DNA from: Nageia nagi
Lineage: Eukaryota; Pinophyta
Length of the DNA: 64,000 nt
Assembly (NCBI GenBank): GCA_050084985.1
Contig: JBITNC010000002.1
Span: 25,606,001-25,670,000, forward strand
Direction: 5' to 3'
A program made the translations under genes and the position numbers. The notes beneath the pieces are model-generated. The model ran no database searches and had not been told where the DNA came from. It saw only the letters and a list, made by a program, of their open reading frames with translations. Shown here piece by piece: positions 22,690 through 34,846 of this stretch. The stretch's first letter is position 1. Every line of letters starts with the position of its first letter.

Positions 22690-23560
22690 CTTTGTGTGGT
22701 AGCATGAAATGAAGCACCTGAATCAATTACCCAATAGTCCTCATTTTTTATCAAGAAACATTATTAGGTCATCTTGCAATATCTCATTAACTATGTTTAC
22801 TTCTTGATTACTTGTGCTTTCATTATTATTACTACCTTCTACTTCTTTTCCTTTTCTATTCCAACAATCCTTTTTAATGTGTCCCTTTTTACCATAATAC
22901 CAACATTCTAATAGTTTTACCTTTTGATTATGATCTCCCTTTGGATTTTCCCCTTAAATTTCTTCTTCTCCTTTCCTTGATCTTTCTATTATCTCCATTG
23001 TGAGAGCAACATTGGAACTTTCACCTATAGACCTTCTCATATCTTCACTTAGTATGGTTCCAATTTTGTATTAGAATAAGAGTTACTAGCAACCATGCAA
23101 AAACTATTCCCACTATCAGGAAGAGAACATAATATTAACAAAGCTCTTATTTTATCTTTAAACTCTATCTTGACTTAATTAATTTATGACTATATTAAAC
23201 TCATTAAAATGATCTTGGACTGAACTACCTTCATTCATCTTCATGTTAATTTTTTTCATCAAGTATTCTTTGTTTGAGGTGGATGGCTTTTCATATATTT
23301 TAGCAAGTTTATACATTACATGTTTAGTTGTTTTTCTCCTAAAATGTTGAAAGATACACTAGAACTTAGATAAATTCTACTAACCCCAAAAGCCTTTCCA
23401 TCCAATAAGTTACAATCTTCATCACTCATGGATGAGGTTTTCTTACTCTTATCTTTAAGAGGTTGGTAGAGGTATCACTCCATTTGCATTCTCTATAATT
23501 GAAAACCTTTCCCATTTAATCTTTCAACCTTCAGCATCCCTTCTTCTACCATATTCTTCT
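22690..23560 (-). pseudogene. Copia gag, zinc knuckle and protease relic
   Basis: The knuckle at 22861-22911 reads CWYYGKKGHIKKDC; the second Cys of CX2CX4HX4C is Tyr. The protease motif at 22699-22741 reads YWVIDSGASFHATT, with the D-S-G triad intact. Gag upstream is only partly readable (LPDSGNSFCMV near 23110). Confidence 0.75.
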
Positions 23561-23614
23561 CTTGGTTCTAATCTACAAACAAGATTCACCAAACAAAACC
23601 CAACAAAACAACAA

Positions 23615-23625
23615 GCTCTGATACT
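23615..23625 (-). other. Copia primer-binding site, initiator-tRNA-Met type
   Basis: Minus strand reads AGTATCAGAGC three bases inside the 5' LTR; the standard is GGTATCAGAGC. Confidence 0.85.
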
Positions 23626-23628
23626 GCT

Positions 23629-24351
23629 TGTTAGGTTTAAATAATTGCATATAAACTTAAGTATAATCCTTCTACTCCTTGGAAAAATAAACAATAAATA
23701 TACTAAACTTAAAATAGTAAAAAATCACATAAGAAAGCGAGACAAGAGATTAAAGTGGTTCACCCAATGTGGGCTACTCCATAGAGAAGCTTTCAACTCT
23801 TTACATTATCATCAATTATCCAAGTCTTCCAAGAAATAAACTAATAATATAACCTTGCCACAAACTTTACTTTGGATTACAACAAAACCTCTCTACAAAT
23901 CTCTCTCAAACTTTCAACATGAACAACATGAAAATCATCACTATAATGAGCTCAAAAATACACATTATAACCTCAATCCAAATTCCCCTATTTATAGAAG
24001 GGCTACCAAACCATATTGACCTGAAAAGTGGTTAAGGAAATAATGGAGTAACTCCCTACCTTCTATGTAACTCCCAACTATAAAATAATGGATAAATTGA
24101 ACATGATTTGACTATCTAAAAATGAAGTTTAACACTCTTTATTTCACAATTAGTATGTATCATACCAAATGGTAAATGTGAATTGGATGTGATAGGTGTG
24201 GTTACTTAGTAACGCTTCCATCATAATCTATCCCCCAATTGGCACATCGATTGAATGTTGACTAGTTAATTGAATTGTTGATCGATACATTACTTTTGAC
24301 CAAAATAAAGAATGCAAAGATCCAAGCTCAAATTAGGCTCCATACTCAACA
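23629..24351 (-). repeat. Copia 5' LTR (723 bp)
   Basis: Plus strand begins TGTTAGGTTTAAATAATTG and ends CTCAACA. Partner of 19005-19671, about 56 bp longer through several small indels. Confidence 0.9.
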
Positions 24352-26850
24352 TGTTATGCTAGTATTTTACAACCTTCCACCATGGATGTCAATGAAGATA
24401 AATCATTAAATTCTTAGCTTATTAATAATTGGACCCAAGAAACCAAAAAATAATATTGATTTTTTTCTATAGCTATTGGTTGATGACTTGCATGAACTAT
24501 GGACTAAAGGAGTGCAAACTTATAATGCATTTGACGATACTAAATTCAATATAAGAGCAATATTGATGTGGGTCATTCATGATTTTCCTACTTATAGAAA
24601 CATATCAGGATGTATGATAAATGGACTTTTAGGATGTCCAATATGCGATGAAAACACTTGTTCAGATAATTAAATGCAATAAAAGATCATGTACTTGGAC
24701 CATAAGAGATTCCTTCCTAAATATCATTTATTTTTTTATTAGAAAAATCTTTCAATGGAAAAGAAGAGAAGGATAAACCACCAAAACATTTAACCAATAT
24801 TGAAATACTATAACAAATATAACAAAAATTACCAAATTGGGGAAAGAGGGAATAAAAAAAATGAAAATGCAAGAAGGATGATCATAGAGTTTTTCCTATA
24901 GTAGGATGGAAGAAGAAATATATACTCTTCAACCTACCATATTAGGAGGTATAACATGCAATTTCAGTTCTATATTTATTGTTATTTATCTAAATGTCGA
25001 GTAATTTTAGTTTGATGTTTCTATTTATGAACAACATCTTCTACTTTTTCACAACTTGGATGTGATGCATGTGGAGAAGAATATTTGCGAAAGTCTATTA
25101 GGGATATTTCTAGGTATTGAAGGAAAGTTAAAGGATGGAAGAAAATCTTGCTAGAATTTATTAAATATGAATATCTAGAAACTATTATGGCCAATAGTTG
25201 AAGGAAATAAGACATATCTTTCAACAACAACCTAAAATTTATTGAAGAATTAGAAACAAAGGATTTTTCAAACATTTTATAATTTGAAATTACCTACTGG
25301 ATATAGTTCAAATATGAGAAAATATGTATCTATAAAATAACCTAATATCATTTATGTGAAATCACATGGTTATCATGTTCTCTTGTATTACCTTCTTCTG
25401 GTAGCACTATGACATATACTTGAAAATTTTGTATAAAAAACTATTTGTAAGTTGTGCATGTTCTATAGAGATCTGTGAGTAAATGTGGTGGATCCTATGA
25501 AAATGGAGAAATTATAGGAAGAGTTTATGGATATGATATGTTTTCTTGAAAATTACCCCCCTTCATTTTTTTTGATATCATGGTGTACTTAAGAGTTTAC
25601 TTGGTGTAGGAGGTACTTCTATGTGGACGTGTGCAATATTGATGAATTACACTTTTGAGAGGTTTGTATGCATTCATCAATTTTATAAACAACCATTTTT
25701 CTAAATTTTGTATAGTTTCTCATCAAAATAAAAATATTTATTTTATTTCTTATAATTATGAATATTTATAAGGGCTATGTAAAGAACCAAGCTAGGCCTA
25801 CAGTTATATTACAGAATGATATGTCATTGAGGAATCCATTTCATTTTGTATGAATTACATGAGAGGTTTAGAAGCAATTTGTCATAAGAAGGTAGGAAGT
25901 GATGATGAAGAAGATACTATAGTCCATGGGTGGCCAACTTCCACCAATGAAGTATTTAATTTGGACCCCACTTCCCTTAAGCAAGCCCATTGGTGCATTC
26001 TCCTTAACATAGATGAAGTTTAGCCTTGGGTAGAGTAAGTGTTTATTTGTTGTTCTCATATAGTTGAATATTATTTAGATCCATCTATACTTGATAAAAA
26101 TTAGGCCAAATTAGGAACCACAATATGAGTATTAAGGAATCCAACCCTCATGCAACAAGAGATGAAGCATGGTTACAAAAAATCATATTCAAAAGTCATC
26201 CCTTAGTTACAAGATCAAGTTATTATGCTTGTATTCATATAATATTAGATATTTATACTGTTCATCATGTCTATTTTGCATTCATATTCCAACCATTATT
26301 CTTTATTTCAATTTTAGAGAGATGAAAATCAACATAATGATGATAACTTTGACACAATATAATGGTTGAAATGTGGTCATAATCAAGTTACCACCAAAAT
26401 TTGAGGCTATTTTATCAACCATTATAGATTTAATACCAAATATATAGATGAATAAATAACAAATCAAAATAATGGCATTTGTTTCAATGCAAGTTTTTGA
26501 TGCATATCAAGCATAAAAGATACAAACATGGTGCTTGAAACAATTACATATTATGGTGTTATTAGGAAAATAATCATGTTGAATTATTATCAATTTAAAT
26601 ACACCCTATTCAAATGTGAATAGGAGAATATTCTTGATATGTAGAGTGGATGTAAAAAAGATTAAATGGGATTTACAATGCTCAACATGAGAAGATTACA
26701 ATGTGAGGATATATGAGAAGATGATCCATTTATTTTAGCATCCCAAGCCAAATAAGTGTTTTATGTATGATATTTAAAAGAACCCAATTGGTATGTGGCT
26801 CTCATATTTACACCAAGAGGGATAAGAGACATTGAAGTGTATGAGGTAGA
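24352..26850 (+). pseudogene. CACTA-1 transposase, C-terminal part
   Basis: Directly after the copia LTR the frame resumes: VMLVFYNLPPWMSMK, LSLLIIGPKKPKNNIDFF, then the open stretch LLVDDLHELWTKGVQTYNAF...CPICDENTCSDN to 24672. Further family blocks follow: WKKKYILFNLPY near 24909, TGYSSNMRKYVSIK near 25297, KSHGYHVLL near 25364, FFDIMVYL near 25566, YKGYVKNQARP near 25771, MNYMRGLEAICHKK near 25855, YFINHYRFNTKYID near 26408 and YYGVIRKIIMLNYYQF-YTLFKC near 26550-26620. TNP2 binds element ends and catalyses excision and insertion. Many stops make it inactive. Confidence 0.85.
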
Positions 26851-27780
26851 TTATAATCTCCTTATTCCTTGGATCTTTACCCATGTTAGTTTCCTAAAAC
26901 AAAAAATTCTAATTTCCAACTACTTATATTTTTATTCCCCCTCAATCTCCCTGATATTTTAGAACCTTATTGTTGAATCATCATGTTTTTTCATCTTATC
27001 CCTTTTGATGCCATTTTATTTTTCATAATATCCATTTTAATTAATCCTCATTCTTTTTAGGATCTTCCCTCTTGACCCCCTGGTGCTTTCCCTTTTTTAT
27101 AGGTAGGAGAAAGCATCATGTGTGGCTCCTTATTCAATTAGATAGTGTTTGCAGATATTAGATAGTTTTCCTAAAAATTATTTTCTAGGTTCTTTTAAGA
27201 GCCTTTATTTACCAATATCCTAGGATATCCAATCATATAAATTGAATTTAGTAATATAAGTGTCTATAGTATTTTGTACCTAATCATCAACCTTCATAAC
27301 CCATAATTTTTTGAATTAAATCGAGTGAAGTATCTTTTCTTTATCCCAGTTTACTTTAGGAATTTCAATTTTAGTAGAGAACTCTAGTTTTTTGATAAGC
27401 CAATTACAAAATTATTTTAGGAATTATACATAGAAGTATTCATAACTTTTGTCTCATATAACCTCTCAAACTAATCAATTTGGTGTGAGAACCAATCTTT
27501 GAAAAAGTTTTATTATGGTTTGAAATGTATCCTATTATAGTTCCTTTTCAACATTCCATGGGAAGTATATGTCTATATTTGTAGGAGTCCCAACAATGGA
27601 ACTATTGATTGATTTTCTATAATATCCTTAACACCAACTATTTTGGTTCTTTCCTATAAATGAGAATGATAATTTCCACCAAAAACAAATGGAATGTTGA
27701 AATAAGAATTGAAATATAGATAACATTGAAATTTAAGTAATGGGGCTCTTTATTTATGATATGAATACAATACAAATCAT

Positions 27781-27782
<2 letters not shown>

Positions 27783-27863
<81 letters not shown>

Positions 27864-27874
27864 TATATATATAT
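27783..27874. repeat. AT dinucleotide microsatellite with an AC core
   Basis: About 33 AT units, then seven AC units, then six AT units, without interruption. Confidence 0.95.
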
Positions 27875-28741
27875 TCTTATTAATATTTATCTCTTATCTT
27901 ATATATGTACATCATAGGTACATATTCTTTCCTTGATTGCATATCCACACTTCTTTCGATAGTTTCTTTCACCAATTTATAGGTCTTTTTCCTAAAATTT
28001 GGGAGGATATGTATGAATCTTCAGTATGATAATTCCTCACAAATATCTTTAGACTTTTCTTAACTTTGCTAATTTCATTATTTTCTTTATTTCTCTAGAA
28101 TACTTCATTCATTATTATCTCTAAGAACTTGTTTATGCCATCAAGATTTACTAGGTGGCCAAATTTATTATAAGTTACCAAATTTATGAATCACTAGAAA
28201 CTATGCAGATTATAAAAGGAGTTTGAATCATTAAGTATTTTATTTGATGAGTGATTGCGGAATTCTCTTCTGCTAATAGTTGACATTTATGTAGGAGGAT
28301 ATACATTTGTGAGTTATTTGTATGATGGATGGATGTTTGTTTATTTATACATGTATGGATGACACATATGATAGATGTTTATTATGATTTGTATATACAT
28401 ATATTACATGATGCATTTGTATCATGATTTATTAATGTGATGGTTAAAATTTATGATGAAAATGACTTTGTTTCATTTTTACTATAATTGTGATAATGTT
28501 AACATGCATCATGAACTCATAAGATCAAAGTTTTATACAAGGGTAAAATAATGGAACATAATATGAATTAAATTACTTTTGGTAGTCTAAGAATAAGGGT
28601 TGGTCATATAAAAAAGCATGAACAAATTAGTTTGTTAGAGTAGTATTGATTTTTCAATCATCATAGGATGTCAACTTGGGGTAAGCATTAGTGTGATAAA
28701 AAAAACTATCTTAGAGAGGAGGTGAAAACTATGTGTCCAAA

Positions 28742-29008
28742 TTAATTGTATGTTTCTCCCAAGATTTTTTTATCTTGAGTGGTAACATGTGGAGAAGGGC
28801 GGAGCACTTGAGATTGATCATGATATTTTGGCTCTATAGGTGGTATGGTTTGGCTAAGAGAATAGGAATATTGGGTGAAATAAGTTAGACACAATGAAAG
28901 CGTATAAGGATTGGGTATAATAGGTACAAATATGGAAGGGAAATGGGTTTGAATGGTATTAGTGGAAGGAGGATAGATTGAATTGGAAACTTGAGTAACG
29001 ATTCTCAT
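28742..29008 (-). CDS. Unrecognised open frame, proline-rich
   Basis: 88 codons rich in Pro, Ser, Thr and Tyr, without a motif I know. It resembles in composition the Pro/His-rich start of gag-like ORFs such as 44846-45034, but I see no capsid domain. It may be a chance frame in an old element. Confidence 0.15.
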   Translation of the reverse strand: MRIVTQVSNSIYPPSTNTIQTHFPSIFVPIIPNPYTLSLCLTYFTQYSYSLSQTIPPIEPKYHDQSQVLRPSPHVTTQDKKILGETYN

Positions 29009-29364
29009 AGTTGGAAGGAGAAATGATAAGAAGGTAGGGCTTGTTATAAATAAAAAGGATGGGAAAAAATTAATAATTAAGAAAGAGAAGGGGGTTCATG
29101 AATGATAAAAATATTATAGACCTTGTTTGATTATTTGGTTTAGATTTAGGTACATGTGAGGGAGGGAGGTTATACTATACCAAAAAGGAATTTTACGATG
29201 TCTTAAAACCCATGCTAAATAAATTTATTGGTGGTATGACAACTGCCATCATTAAGGGTGTTGCTAAAAGTCCCAAATCTATGGTGCTAAGTAAGACCCT
29301 CCATCGTAAAGTTAAATTTCTTACCACTTTAGATCCTTAAATCATATTTTGGGAATTTAAGGTG

Positions 29365-29475
29365 AAATCTTGTACCTACCACCTTAAACTTTTAGGTGAC
29401 AAGTATAACCCAACACCTTATACTTTAAGGAGGTAGGTAATACCTACCACCTTAGAATTTAAGGGGGAAGGTTAT
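29365..29475. repeat. CACCTTA-rich repeat with a 14-bp hairpin
   Basis: The words TACCACCTTA and TAAGGAGGTAGGTA recur. At 29426-29454, TAAGGAGGTAGGTA faces TACCTACCACCTTA across one base, 13 of 14 positions paired. Possibly part of a small inverted-repeat element; ends not found. Confidence 0.5.
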
Positions 29476-29740
29476 GCCCGCTTCTAAATCATTATTATTT
29501 TTTAAAAAATAGGTGTAGTATTGAAGCATTCTTCCATAATGTGGAAGAATGCTTTAAGAATATGTCATCCTCGATTACTTGAGGTTAAACATGAATCTTA
29601 GTCATAGTGTTGACTATGGGATCCCAAAGGATGGCCTAATGGAACTGACTAGTCACCTTTCAGTCCATACTCATCCTAGACCAAGAACTAGAAGTACCCA
29701 AAGGAATGCCTAATCATATGTAAATAATGACCTAGTCCAT

Positions 29741-29850
29741 TGATATGAAATGTTCTTGAGTGCACCACATGAAATGATCCAAATGCACCAACAAAAGATA
29801 TTAAATGATCTTGAGTGCAGCATATGAAATGAAATAAATGCACCAACATA
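29741..29850. repeat. Two-copy tandem repeat of about 55 bp
   Basis: The segment from ATGAAATGTTCTTGAGTGCA to ATGCACCAACA is followed at once by a second, diverged copy starting ATTAAATGATCTTGAGTGCA. Confidence 0.7.
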
Positions 29851-29989
29851 TGATACAAAATAATCTAGTAAGTTCAAGTACAAAAATTAGTAAAATATTT
29901 CTTTAATTTTAGGAAATTAATTAATTTATATTTTCAAGTATGCATACTCATATATAAATCCATAACCATTTGCAAGTGATAATTTGGTC

Positions 29990-31039
29990 TCATCGACCCT
30001 ATGTTATGAAATGATGCAATTATACTAGTCCAAAAGTGGTAAGTTGAAAAAAACATGTTTGTAATATTTAGCCAAACATAGAAAAACATATGGTTCCTAA
30101 GTGTTGCATCTTATTTTGAAATTGTAGAGAATAATATTCATGTTCAAAAATGGGGCCCACAATATGATGTGATCAAAAGTGATAAATCAGCCTCTTCCAC
30201 CCTATATTTTGCAATGATGCAACTTTACTAGTTCATAAGTGGTAAGTTAGAAAAAACATGCTTGTAATACTTATCCAAATATAGAAAAACATGTAGTTAT
30301 CAAGTGTTTCATATTATATTGAAACCATAGACCATATTTTATTTATTTAAGAATAATTGAAACTATAGAGCATGATCTTCATGTTCAAAAATAACACCCA
30401 AAATATGATGTGATGAAAAATGATAAGTTTGTCTCATCCACCCTAAGTTCTAAAATGATGCAGCTATACCAATCTAGAAGTGGTAAGCTAGAAAAAATAT
30501 GCTTGTAATACATATCCAAATATAGGAAAAATATATGGTTCCTAAGAGTTACATCTTATGTTGAAACTGTAGACCATATTTGATTCATTTGAGCATAATT
30601 GAAACTGTAAAGCATAATCTTCATGTCAAAAAATAGGACCCAAAAGTTAATATGAAAAAAAGTGATAAGTTTCTCTCATACACCTTATGTTCTAAAATGA
30701 TAAAATTGTACCAATATAGAAGTGGTAATTTTGTAAAAATATGCTTGTAATACTTAGCCAAACACAAAAAAACACATGGTTCTCAAGTGTTATATCTTAT
30801 GTTAAAACTGTAGATTATATTTGAATCATTTGAGCATAATATAAACTATAGAGCATAATATTCATGTTCAAAAAGAGGGCCCAAAAGCTAATGTGACCAA
30901 AAGTGATAAGTTCACCTCATTGACCCTATGTTATGGAATAATTCTTGTAATACTTATCCAAAAATAGAAAAAATATGTGGTTCTCAAGTGTTGCATCTTA
31001 TGTTGAAATTGTAGACCATATTTGAATCATTTGAGCATG
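29990..31039 (+). repeat. Tandem repeat, about 240-bp unit, four to five copies
   Basis: Each unit has TGTTCTAAAATGATGCA, then GAAGTGGTAAGTTAGAAAAA, CTTGTAATACTTATCCAAA, TGTTGCATCTTATGTTGAAA and GAATCATTTGAGCATAATTG. Unit starts lie near 29998, 30203, 30442, 30683 and 30922. The array runs directly into PPR-derived sequence at 31040. No coding capacity. Confidence 0.8.
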
Positions 31040-31545
31040 TGCCACCATGGGATATATAAAATAAGGTGTGAACATCCATCAAAGAGTAGTTGAAAATGGT
31101 TTTACATCAAATTTTATAGTTGTGAATTCCCTTATAGCCATGCATGCAAAATATCAATGAATATATAAGGTTTGAGAATTGTTTAATAAGATGCATGATG
31201 CAAACATAGTTTCATGGGATGCAATGATCTTAAGGATATGTACAAAATGGTTTTTTTGAAAAGGCTTTAGAGACTTTTATGCAGATGCAATTATTATATG
31301 TAAAGCCAAACTCTATAATCTTTGCCAACATTATTCTAGCATGTGCCACCATGGGAGATCTAGAAGGTATAGACATCTGTCAAAGACTAATTGAAAATGG
31401 ATTTACATCAAATGTTGTGGTTGTGAATGATCTAATAGCAATGTATGAAAACTATGGATAAATACATGAGACCTAAGTATTATTTAACAAGATACATGAT
31501 GCAGATATTTTTTCATGGGATGCAATGATCTTGAGGATATGCGCA
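31040..31545 (+). pseudogene. PPR-protein relic, plus strand
   Basis: Two tandem PPR pieces. 31279-31461 is open: SIIFANIILACATMGDLEGI, DICQRLIENGFTSNVVVVND and LIAMYENYG. An equivalent piece with NGFTSN, VVNSLIAMHAKY and NKMHDANIVSWDAMI lies at 31070-31240. The motif register matches the minus-strand fragment at 17483-17695, so both derive from the same kind of PLS-class gene. Not functional. Confidence 0.82.
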
Positions 31546-31547
31546 AC

Positions 31548-31650
31548 TAATTCAAATATGCTCTATAATTTTAATTATGCTAAAAATTCAAATGATTCAA
31601 CTATTCTCTATAGTTTCAATTATGATCAAATAATTCATATGTGCTCTCTA
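31548..31650 (-). repeat. Inverted copy of the ATTTGAATCATTT repeat
   Basis: On the minus strand this carries TTTGAATCATTTGAATTTT-like words and the AATTGAAAC--TAGAG word found at 15050-15265 and 29990-31039. Confidence 0.55.
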
Positions 31651-31859
31651 ATATTGGTACCAACAACATTCAATTTACACATCCTATGATGTATTTAAAT
31701 CATTTCATATTCCATCATATGGTGTATTATTGTTGCATAAACCTTTTGAATCAATCTTTTATCATTATTATGTTCTAGTTTGTGTGTTGTTAACATGATT
31801 ACCAATAACAACACATAAACCAAAACCATAATCAAAATAAAATGGGAATTATTTCACAA

Positions 31860-32315
31860 GATGCATGATCTCTTTGATTTGATGAAGCACTTGGGAATCG
31901 AACTTGACATCATAAGTTTGTTATACCTGCATGCATCCATGTAGGTCTAATTGATGATGGATGCAAATACTTTAATACCATGAGTGACTCTTATTGCATT
32001 ATTCCTAGTATGAATCATTATACATGCATTGATGACCTTCTTGGCCATGCAAGATATGATGTAGACATATTTTCATGGACTACAATGGTGCCAAGATATG
32101 TAGAAATTAAAATGGATTTTTTGAAAAATATGAAAATATACATACTTTCATGGACTACAAAATATGGAAGAATACATAAGGGTTGGGAATTCTTTGACAA
32201 GATGCATGATGTAAAGATAGTTTTATGGTATGTAATGATTATAGGATACATACAAGATTGGGTTTTATAAAAAAGGCCCTAAGATATTAATGCAAAATAT
32301 GGAAGAATGCACCTC
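31860..32315 (+). pseudogene. PPR-protein relic, plus strand
   Basis: 32160-32270 reads KYGRIHKGWEFFDKMHDVKI, then W, then MIIGYIQDW, one PPR hinge. A weaker piece lies at 31980-32100. It breaks off in ATGGAAGAATGCA at about 32312. Confidence 0.7.
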
Positions 32316-33280
32316 ACTATTTTGATACCATGCCTTACCATAACTCTCTTCTCCTTTCATCTAACCCACCTCTTTTCAAATTCTCTCATCACTCTCTTCC
32401 CTCTCCTCTTCTCTCTTGGGTAGTGGGAACTTGGGAACCACATGTTTTTATATACATATTTTTACATGTTTATATAGTAATAAGAATCTCTCAATTTTAC
32501 CAATAGATTAACTAAGGTCGTGATAATCTCTTATCTCTAAGGTGTAAAATAAGACTATTGAAAACATTAAGATAACACCCTTTTTCATATAGTACTTATA
32601 TTACAATGATTAAAATACAATATTAAAAAACATAATCACTCAGATAAGTAAAAAAGTTCTTTTTATACATATTGATAAAAGTCTTTACACAAAGATCCAA
32701 ATTTTGGAACTTGATTCAAAATCATAATAACTACACCATAAGGAAGTTATATAAACTCATACAATTCCTAACAATTTCATAGTTAATAATAACATTCTTT
32801 TTAAGGTATAAGGATGAAAAATAATTATTTTCATAGTGTAAAAATATCAAGTACAAATCAAAATTCACATTGTAGAACTCCATTCTTACCTATTTAGTAA
32901 CCTCAACCTATAAGATCTATCATCATAAATTCAATGAGTAAGGTTTACATCTCAATAAGTAATCAACATCACTAGTAAATTGCTTATGCAATATTCTTAC
33001 CTTATTTGTTGAGGGGAGCATTAGCAATGTCATTAGAAAAAGCATCATCAACCATGTTAGGAAAAGCATGATCGGGCTCCTTGATTAAAGAATTTACATG
33101 CTTTCCATTCAAAACATTCTTACCATTAAATTTAGTTACATTATCACCTAGATCTCTTTCAAATTCCTCAATCAATATAGAATATTAAAACCATATCCTA
33201 TCCATAGTTACTACAATAAACCATAGTCACCAACAAAACCATAATCAATTCTCATTTGTGTAGAAGAATAACTATTAAAG
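32316..33280. other. Non-coding; possible LTR fragment at its left edge
   Basis: At about 32326-32333 the minus strand reads TGGTATCA, the core of a tRNA-Met primer-binding site, followed to the right by pyrimidine-rich sequence like the start of a minus-strand copia LTR. I could not find the other LTR end or a partner, so this is only a possibility. The rest is featureless AT-rich DNA. Confidence 0.25.
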
Positions 33281-34846
33281 AGAACTATTAAATTTGAAGT
33301 ACATGATGCAACATAGACTCATGAAATGTAATGATAGGAGGAAAAGTACAAAATAGATTTTCTAAAAATGCTATAGAGATATAGTTTCATGGACTGCAAT
33401 GATCATATGATGCAACTGAAATCATCTAGAAATATCTACAAAGGAGAGATACTTGAATATTTTCTTAAATTTATTGACAAGATAGAAAATATCTATTCCT
33501 TCATTATATTTCCTATGTTTTATGTACTGCTAAGAGTCCTAATTTATTTTTCATTTAAATGAATCAAGTAAATCTTTGAGTATCTCCCTTTGAAGATATC
33601 TTCAACTAAACCAACTTTGTAACATAATTTCATGGTTAGAAATTATTTGACAAGGTGCTTGATGAAACACAGTATCATGGATTGTAATGATTGGAGGAAA
33701 AGTAAAAAATAGATTTTCTAAAAATGGTTATAGAGACAATTTCATGGATTTCAATGATCATAGGATGTAATTGATACCATTTATAATATATCTACAAAGG
33801 AGAGATTATTAAATATTTTCTTAAATTTATTGATAAGATAGAAAATATCTCTACCTTTATTATATTTCTATATGTTGTGCTTTGCTAAGAAATCATTTTT
33901 GTTTTGCATTAAAATAAATCAAGTAAATATTCTAGTATCTCTCTTTGAAGATATCTTCAACTAATTCAAACTATGAAGTAACACAATTTCATGGCCTATA
34001 ATTATGCATGTTGCAAACATTATTTCATGGTCTAAGAATTATTTGATAAGGTGCATGATGCAACACACTCTCATGGACTACAAGGATTGGAGGAAAAGTA
34101 CAAATAGATTCTTTGAAAAGATTGTACATACATAATTTCATGGACTGCAATGATTGCATGATGCATTTATCAGGTATAAAGCCAAAGTTTGCAACCTTTT
34201 CTAATAATATTCCAACATGCTCTAGAATAAGGTATGGACATCCATAAAAGAGTAGTCTACATGGTTCTTGTAATTTGAATGTTTTGGTTTTGAATTCCTT
34301 GATATACATGCACACAAAATGTGGAAGAATAAATAAGACTTAGGAATGTTTTGACAAGATGCATGATGCAAATACAGTTTCATGGTCTGTAATGATTACA
34401 TGATATGTATAAAATGGGTTTTCAGATAAAATCCCTAAGACTATTGAGGTACCATTGAAATTCACTTCCAAAATACTCATAAATCTTGAATTAGGTATGT
34501 GAATGTGTCTACATGGTTCTTATAATTCAAATGTTTAGGTTTTGAATTCCCTTAGAGACATGTATGTGAAATATGGAAGAATACACTAGGTCTTAGAATT
34601 ATTTGAAAATATGCATGATGCAAACATAGATTCATAGTTTTCAATGGTTGCATGATATGCAAAAAGTGGGTTTTAAGAGAAAAGCCCTAAGACCATCGAG
34701 ATATTGTTGAACTTAATTACCAAAATACTCATAAAACTTGGATTGGATGTGTCTACATGGTGCTTGTAATTGGAATGTTTGGGTTTTGAATGCCTTGATA
34801 GATATGTATGTAAAATATGTAAGAATACACAAGGCTTAGGAATTAT
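33281..34846 (+). repeat. PPR-derived tandem repeats, left block
   Basis: Three copies of a unit starting AATGATTGGAGGAAAAGTA lie near 33332, 33688 and 34083, giving periods of about 356 and 395 bp. From 34300 a unit of about 240 bp takes over, with the PPR words ATGTATG-GAAATATGGAAGA, GATGCATGATGCAAA and TTTCATGG (MYAK-GRI, KMHDAN, VSW). The last unit is cut at 34846 by the LTR element and continues at 40184. Confidence 0.75.

Larger units (their letters stand above)
19005..24351 (-). mobile_element. Ty1/copia LTR retrotransposon, minus strand, nested in CACTA-1
   Basis: 5.3 kb with LTRs at 19005-19671 and 23629-24351, a tRNA-Met primer-binding site beside the right LTR and a polypurine tract beside the left LTR, so transcription runs right to left. 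Domain order from right to left is gag, protease, integrase, reverse transcriptase, RNase H, the copia order. Catalytic residues are lost in integrase and reverse transcriptase. Left flank ends TATTG; the right flank begins TGTTATG, as expected if the right copy of a TATTG duplication lost three bases. Confidence 0.92.
18043..26850 (+). mobile_element. CACTA (En/Spm) transposon relic, CACTA-1
   Basis: The segment encodes, in order, a transposase-associated domain, the TNP2 transposase and the DUF4218/DUF4216-like C-terminal parts, all on the plus strand. It is split at 19004/24352 by a copia element. Its terminal inverted repeats (CACTA...) were not found, so the ends given are the limits of readable homology. 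All domains have stops and frameshifts. Confidence 0.82.
26851..29740. other. Non-coding DNA between CACTA-1 and the tandem repeats
   Basis: No recognisable gene. It holds a microsatellite (27783-27874), an unrecognised proline- and serine-rich open frame (28742-29008, minus) and a hairpin-forming repeat (29426-29454). The outer end of CACTA-1 may lie in the first few hundred bases, but no CACTA terminus was seen. Confidence 0.45.

Noticed and set aside
18942-24472. An intron in CACTA-1 from GTAAAC (18942) to CTATAG (24472)
   Set aside because: Coding similarity to TNP2 continues on both sides right up to the copia ends (FNPFG on the left, YNLPPW on the right), so the gap is the nested element, not an intron.
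27638-27862. Minus-strand open frame of alternating Tyr-Ile
   Set aside because: It is a translation of the AT/AC microsatellite.
29990-31039. A CRISPR-like array
   Set aside because: Units are about 240 bp, contiguous and without unique spacers, in a plant nuclear context; it is an ordinary tandem repeat.
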